A DNA stretch of 64,000 bases from NCBI GenBank assembly GCA_028692395.1, contig JAQUXP010000017.1:1-64000 (forward strand). The letters run 5' to 3'. Position numbers and translations under genes: made by a program. Position 1 is the first letter of the stretch, and every line of letters begins with the position of its first letter. Positions 61,261 through 64,000 of the stretch are shown here, piece by piece. Below the pieces are notes generated by a model, which was not told where the DNA came from, made no database searches, and saw nothing but the letters and a program-made list of their open reading frames with translations. The stretch comes from Lachnospiraceae bacterium. Lineage in GTDB: Bacteria > Bacillota > Clostridia > Lachnospirales > Lachnospiraceae.

Positions 61261-63270
61261 CTATACTTCCATTAGAATTGCCACTCCCCATGCCGCAAGC
61301 TTTAGCACCTGTCCTGCTGCCACAGTGTGATCGCTTAAAAGTTCCTTTGCCTCCGCATGTTCATAGACTGCTTCCTGCTCTGTATCAGAGTAATTCAGAT
61401 AGTAACGAAGGGTGTTCCCCTGCATATTTATTCCTTTTCGAACGATGAGAGGGAAGGTACAGGTCTCCAGTTCCGAAGCAAGTCCTGCATCCAAAAGAAC
61501 CTCCCTTAATACCGCTTTCAGTGTCTTTCTATCTGTCATACAGCCAAGGTACGTGGCGCTTCCCGTCCCAAACTGATTTTTTGTGATTGCCGCATAGCCC
61601 TTCCAGTTCTTATGCTCGTACTCTGCCAGTACCTCAGCAGTGGTGGGAACAAGGAGCTCCATAAAGGCTTTTGCCTCTCCCTGCTGTGTAATGCTTCCCT
61701 TAAGACCCACATCATAGGGAAATGTAAACTGGTGATAGGTAACCCCAAGGCACTCTCCCAGAATATGGGGCTGAACCTCATGGCTGACTTTTACATTTTC
61801 ATCGGTAAATGCAGACTTGAAGGTTACCAGCAGATGTCCGCCATTCTTTACATAATCCCTGAGACGAATCAAGAGTGCTTCCGGTGCTGCATAAAGTGCA
61901 GGTACTACAATCAGATCATAATCTTCTATATTTCTGCTGTCCGGGAACAGGAAATCACACTCTGCATTCATACGATAAAGTTCATCGTACAGCCAGCGTA
62001 CTACATCGTTATAGTGCATCTCTCCCGGAGTGGCTGCGCTGGCATCAATCTTAAACCATTCCAGCGCAGTCAAGGCTTCGTTACTGACCAGCATGGCAAT
62101 TCTGTTCTTCTTTTTCAGATTAACCAGCTGCCCGCTGCAGGCTGCAAAATCTCTTCCGATCGTCTTTGCCTCCAGGTAAGCATCATTTTCCGCAAAATCA
62201 TGGCTCAAAAGTCCCTTCCAGTAAGTCTCGAAAGAGTTGTGGATGGAATGCCAGTGCCAGTACATCACGCTGTTTGCGCCGGATGCCAGATGGCTGAAGG
62301 CCTGGAGACGAAGCTGACCATGATAAGGAGTCCAGCAGGGAAATCCCTGGGCCTGGGTCTCAAGGACCAGATAATTGTCATGCTTCAGGGACCGAATCAG
62401 ATCCCCGCCAAAGGCAATCTCTGCTCCGGTAAGTTCATCCTGGGTTGGATGATAGATATCTGTTCCCGCAATAGTAACTGCTTCTGCTGCGTGAAAATGA
62501 TTCACCATGGGCTGTACCCCGTAGGAAAATCCCCGCCAGTCAAAGTCAAAGTTCTGGGTTACAAACTGATCCTCTCTCTTGTATTCTCCCACAAGATCAG
62601 ACTGCCACATCAGGAAATCATCCACCAGCGTCCGCTGGTATTTTGCGAATTCAGCTCCCAGACTTCCGTTGATGGTACCGCAAACATCAGGGAAATCCTC
62701 CCAGGCATCAATCCGGTTACTCCAGTAATCCAATCCGAAGGCCGCATTCATGGCGTCCAGATTGTTATCAAATTTATCCCGAAGATATTTTACAAAGCCT
62801 GCCTGCACATTCGCTCCGGCAGTACCATAGTACTTTGTCTCATTATCCAGCTGATAGCCGATCACACAGCCGCGATTGGCCGTGCACTCCATCAGTTTTC
62901 GAATCACCCGTTCGGCATAGAACAGATACACCGGATTCGTGATATCCATGATCTGTCTTGCACCGTAGACTCCTCTTCCCTTCTCCGTCGCAGCCAGCAC
63001 ATCCGGATAGGATTTTACCATCCATGCCGGAACTGCATAGGTAGGGGTACCGATAATCACTGAGATTTGAGCCGCTTCCATGGCATCCATCACCCGCTCC
63101 ACATGAGAGAAGTCAAAGACTCCCTCCTGGGGCTCGCAGGTACTCCAGGTGGACTCTGCAATACGCACGGTATTGATGCCTGCCGCCTTCATCATCTCAA
63201 TATCCTTATCCAGTCTGTCACAGGGCATATATTCGTCATAATATGCCGCTCCATATAATAATTTATCCAT
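61261..63270 (-). CDS. GH42 beta-galactosidase
   Basis: The start at 63270 (MDKLLYGAAYYDEYMPCDRL) has GGGAGG five bases upstream, giving 669 aa. It has the GH42 barrel with acid/base Glu in GYQLDNETKYYG (about 150) and nucleophile Glu in YLVLETQAQGF (about 310). The trimerisation domain (FLFPDSRNIEDYDLIVVPALYA) and a small C-terminal beta domain follow. There is no signal peptide, so it acts in the cytoplasm on galactosides from lactose, galacto-oligosaccharides or plant galactans. It follows a GH2 enzyme gene in the same direction. Confidence 0.95.
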   Translation of the reverse strand: MDKLLYGAAYYDEYMPCDRLDKDIEMMKAAGINTVRIAESTWSTCEPQEGVFDFSHVERVMDAMEAAQISVIIGTPTYAVPAWMVKSYPDVLAATEKGRGVYGARQIMDITNPVYLFYAERVIRKLMECTANRGCVIGYQLDNETKYYGTAGANVQAGFVKYLRDKFDNNLDAMNAAFGLDYWSNRIDAWEDFPDVCGTINGSLGAEFAKYQRTLVDDFLMWQSDLVGEYKREDQFVTQNFDFDWRGFSYGVQPMVNHFHAAEAVTIAGTDIYHPTQDELTGAEIAFGGDLIRSLKHDNYLVLETQAQGFPCWTPYHGQLRLQAFSHLASGANSVMYWHWHSIHNSFETYWKGLLSHDFAENDAYLEAKTIGRDFAACSGQLVNLKKKNRIAMLVSNEALTALEWFKIDASAATPGEMHYNDVVRWLYDELYRMNAECDFLFPDSRNIEDYDLIVVPALYAAPEALLIRLRDYVKNGGHLLVTFKSAFTDENVKVSHEVQPHILGECLGVTYHQFTFPYDVGLKGSITQQGEAKAFMELLVPTTAEVLAEYEHKNWKGYAAITKNQFGTGSATYLGCMTDRKTLKAVLREVLLDAGLASELETCTFPLIVRKGINMQGNTLRYYLNYSDTEQEAVYEHAEAKELLSDHTVAAGQVLKLAAWGVAILMEV

Positions 63271-63386
63271 CTGATCCTCCCGGGTTCCCGTAAATTTGAG
63301 CATGCCTGATGCAGCTCCTGTTACCTATAGTTTATAGGAGATCCCCTGGCTTGTAAAGGACGCTTTCCAGGCACATCTGTTCACAT

Positions 63387-64000
63387 CTACTTCATGGATA
63401 TTCTGCAGGTGAAGGTGAATTGTTCCTCATCCAGGCGGTATTTCTCCTGGAGCACGGGGCCACAGCTGTTGGAGCCGATACCATCTTGACGGTAATCAAT
63501 ACAAAGTACGGTACTGTCTGCAGGAATCAGTTCATAATTGTGCTTTTTGTCCGTCAGCTCCTCCTGGGTATACTCGGAAGCATTGAAGGAGAAGGTCTTG
63601 TCTGCACATACGGTCAGACGGTTTCTTCCATCTGTCACTGCCACATAATCGCAGTCATAGTGGCTGCCATTCTCCTGGGGGCGGATGTAGTCCTCATGCA
63701 GAGCACTGACAGGAGCGGTAAACACCCCATGATAGCTTGCACGATGCTTGTCGATATAACTCTCCTGTGGTCCCATGCCGCAGTACGTAACCTCTGCCAT
63801 GTTCTTTGGCAGGAAGAGACGCAGTCCGAATCTTGGAAGCTCCGGGAATACGATATTGCGGCTTACTTTCAGCTCCACATCCAGTGTGCCATCCCCTCTT
63901 ACCGTCCAGGATGCATCGATATCCATCATGCGCTGTACGGTAAGGGCAGACAGAGACATCGAAGTCCGGATCACAACAGAACCGTCCTGCTCCTTGCAGT
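63387..64000 (-). CDS. GH2 beta-galactosidase, C-terminal part (runs off right edge)
   Basis: The frame is open to the window edge, and about 204 residues are seen. They match the LacZ domain 5 (beta-galactosidase small chain): LPRFGLRLFLPKNMAEVTYCGMGPQESYIDKHRASYHG, a DYIRPQENGSHYDC segment, and the end YRQDGIGSNSCGPVLQEKYRLDEEQFTFTCRI. The catalytic barrel lies outside the window. The 116-base gap to the GH42 gene has no terminator, so both are likely co-transcribed. Confidence 0.92.
   Translation of the reverse strand, partial: CKEQDGSVVIRTSMSLSALTVQRMMDIDASWTVRGDGTLDVELKVSRNIVFPELPRFGLRLFLPKNMAEVTYCGMGPQESYIDKHRASYHGVFTAPVSALHEDYIRPQENGSHYDCDYVAVTDGRNRLTVCADKTFSFNASEYTQEELTDKKHNYELIPADSTVLCIDYRQDGIGSNSCGPVLQEKYRLDEEQFTFTCRISMK

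Noticed and set aside
61612-63063. 483-codon plus-strand frame
   Set aside because: It is antisense to the GH42 gene, which has intact catalytic motifs; the plus frame has no recognisable protein features.

Overview
The window looks like a chromosome segment from a gut Lachnospiraceae bacterium, most likely Blautia or a close relative. I infer this from the gene order (tsf-rpsB, rimP-nusA-rnpM-ylxQ-infB-rbfA-nrnA-truB-ribF, serC-serA-DUF1015), the moderate GC content, the Clostridia-type ribosome-binding sites and an IF-2 with a long Gly-Gln-Arg-Pro repeat. Almost everything is transcribed leftward (minus strand); only the acyl-CoA dehydratase activator (47057-51283) and the alanyl-tRNA editing gene (56408-57580) run rightward. 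I saw no tRNA, rRNA or CRISPR array.

Positions 1 to about 9.2 kb are one end of an integrative conjugative element (ICE) lying just downstream of tsf. It carries the coupling protein VirD4 (cut by the left edge), PcfB, small conserved ICE proteins, a RepA-like replication initiator, ParB and ParA. It also has a 55-aa DUF3970-like gene that is easily missed. A roughly 3-kb stretch (1.9-4.9 kb) is bounded by two copies of a ~31-bp sequence centred on a 15-bp palindrome. It holds an XRE regulator, a membrane protein and an AT-rich gene with its own terminator, coding for an unrecognised 545-aa protein with a PD-(D/E)XK nuclease signature. This is the best candidate in the window for an undescribed (possibly defence) cargo module.

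9.3-18.9 kb: tsf and rpsB behind a structured leader; a HAD phosphatase fused to a CPBP membrane protease; a transmembrane Ser/Thr kinase overlapping a secreted acidic-repeat protein; argS bracketed by two copies of a dispersed 27-bp palindrome; and a CBS-domain protein. 18.9-24.4 kb: a MacAB-type ABC export operon with two different membrane-fusion adaptors.

24.5-46.8 kb: the translation/transcription operon from rimP to ribF; then an MscS channel, a GlgB-family protein that has lost two of its three catalytic residues, DUF1015, serA and serC; then leuB-ilvD-ilvB for branched-chain amino acids; then tgt-yajC. 47-64 kb: a giant 2-hydroxyacyl-CoA dehydratase activase; threonine aldolase, nitrilase and membrane-protein genes; an M23 peptidase; an AlaX-type editing protein; a LytTR/GHKL two-component system in an operon with a DUF3887 lipoprotein and a CPBP protease; and two adjacent beta-galactosidases (GH42 complete, GH2 cut by the right edge).

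Start codons were chosen from visible Shine-Dalgarno spacing where several were possible. Family names are from recognition of motifs; no database search was run.
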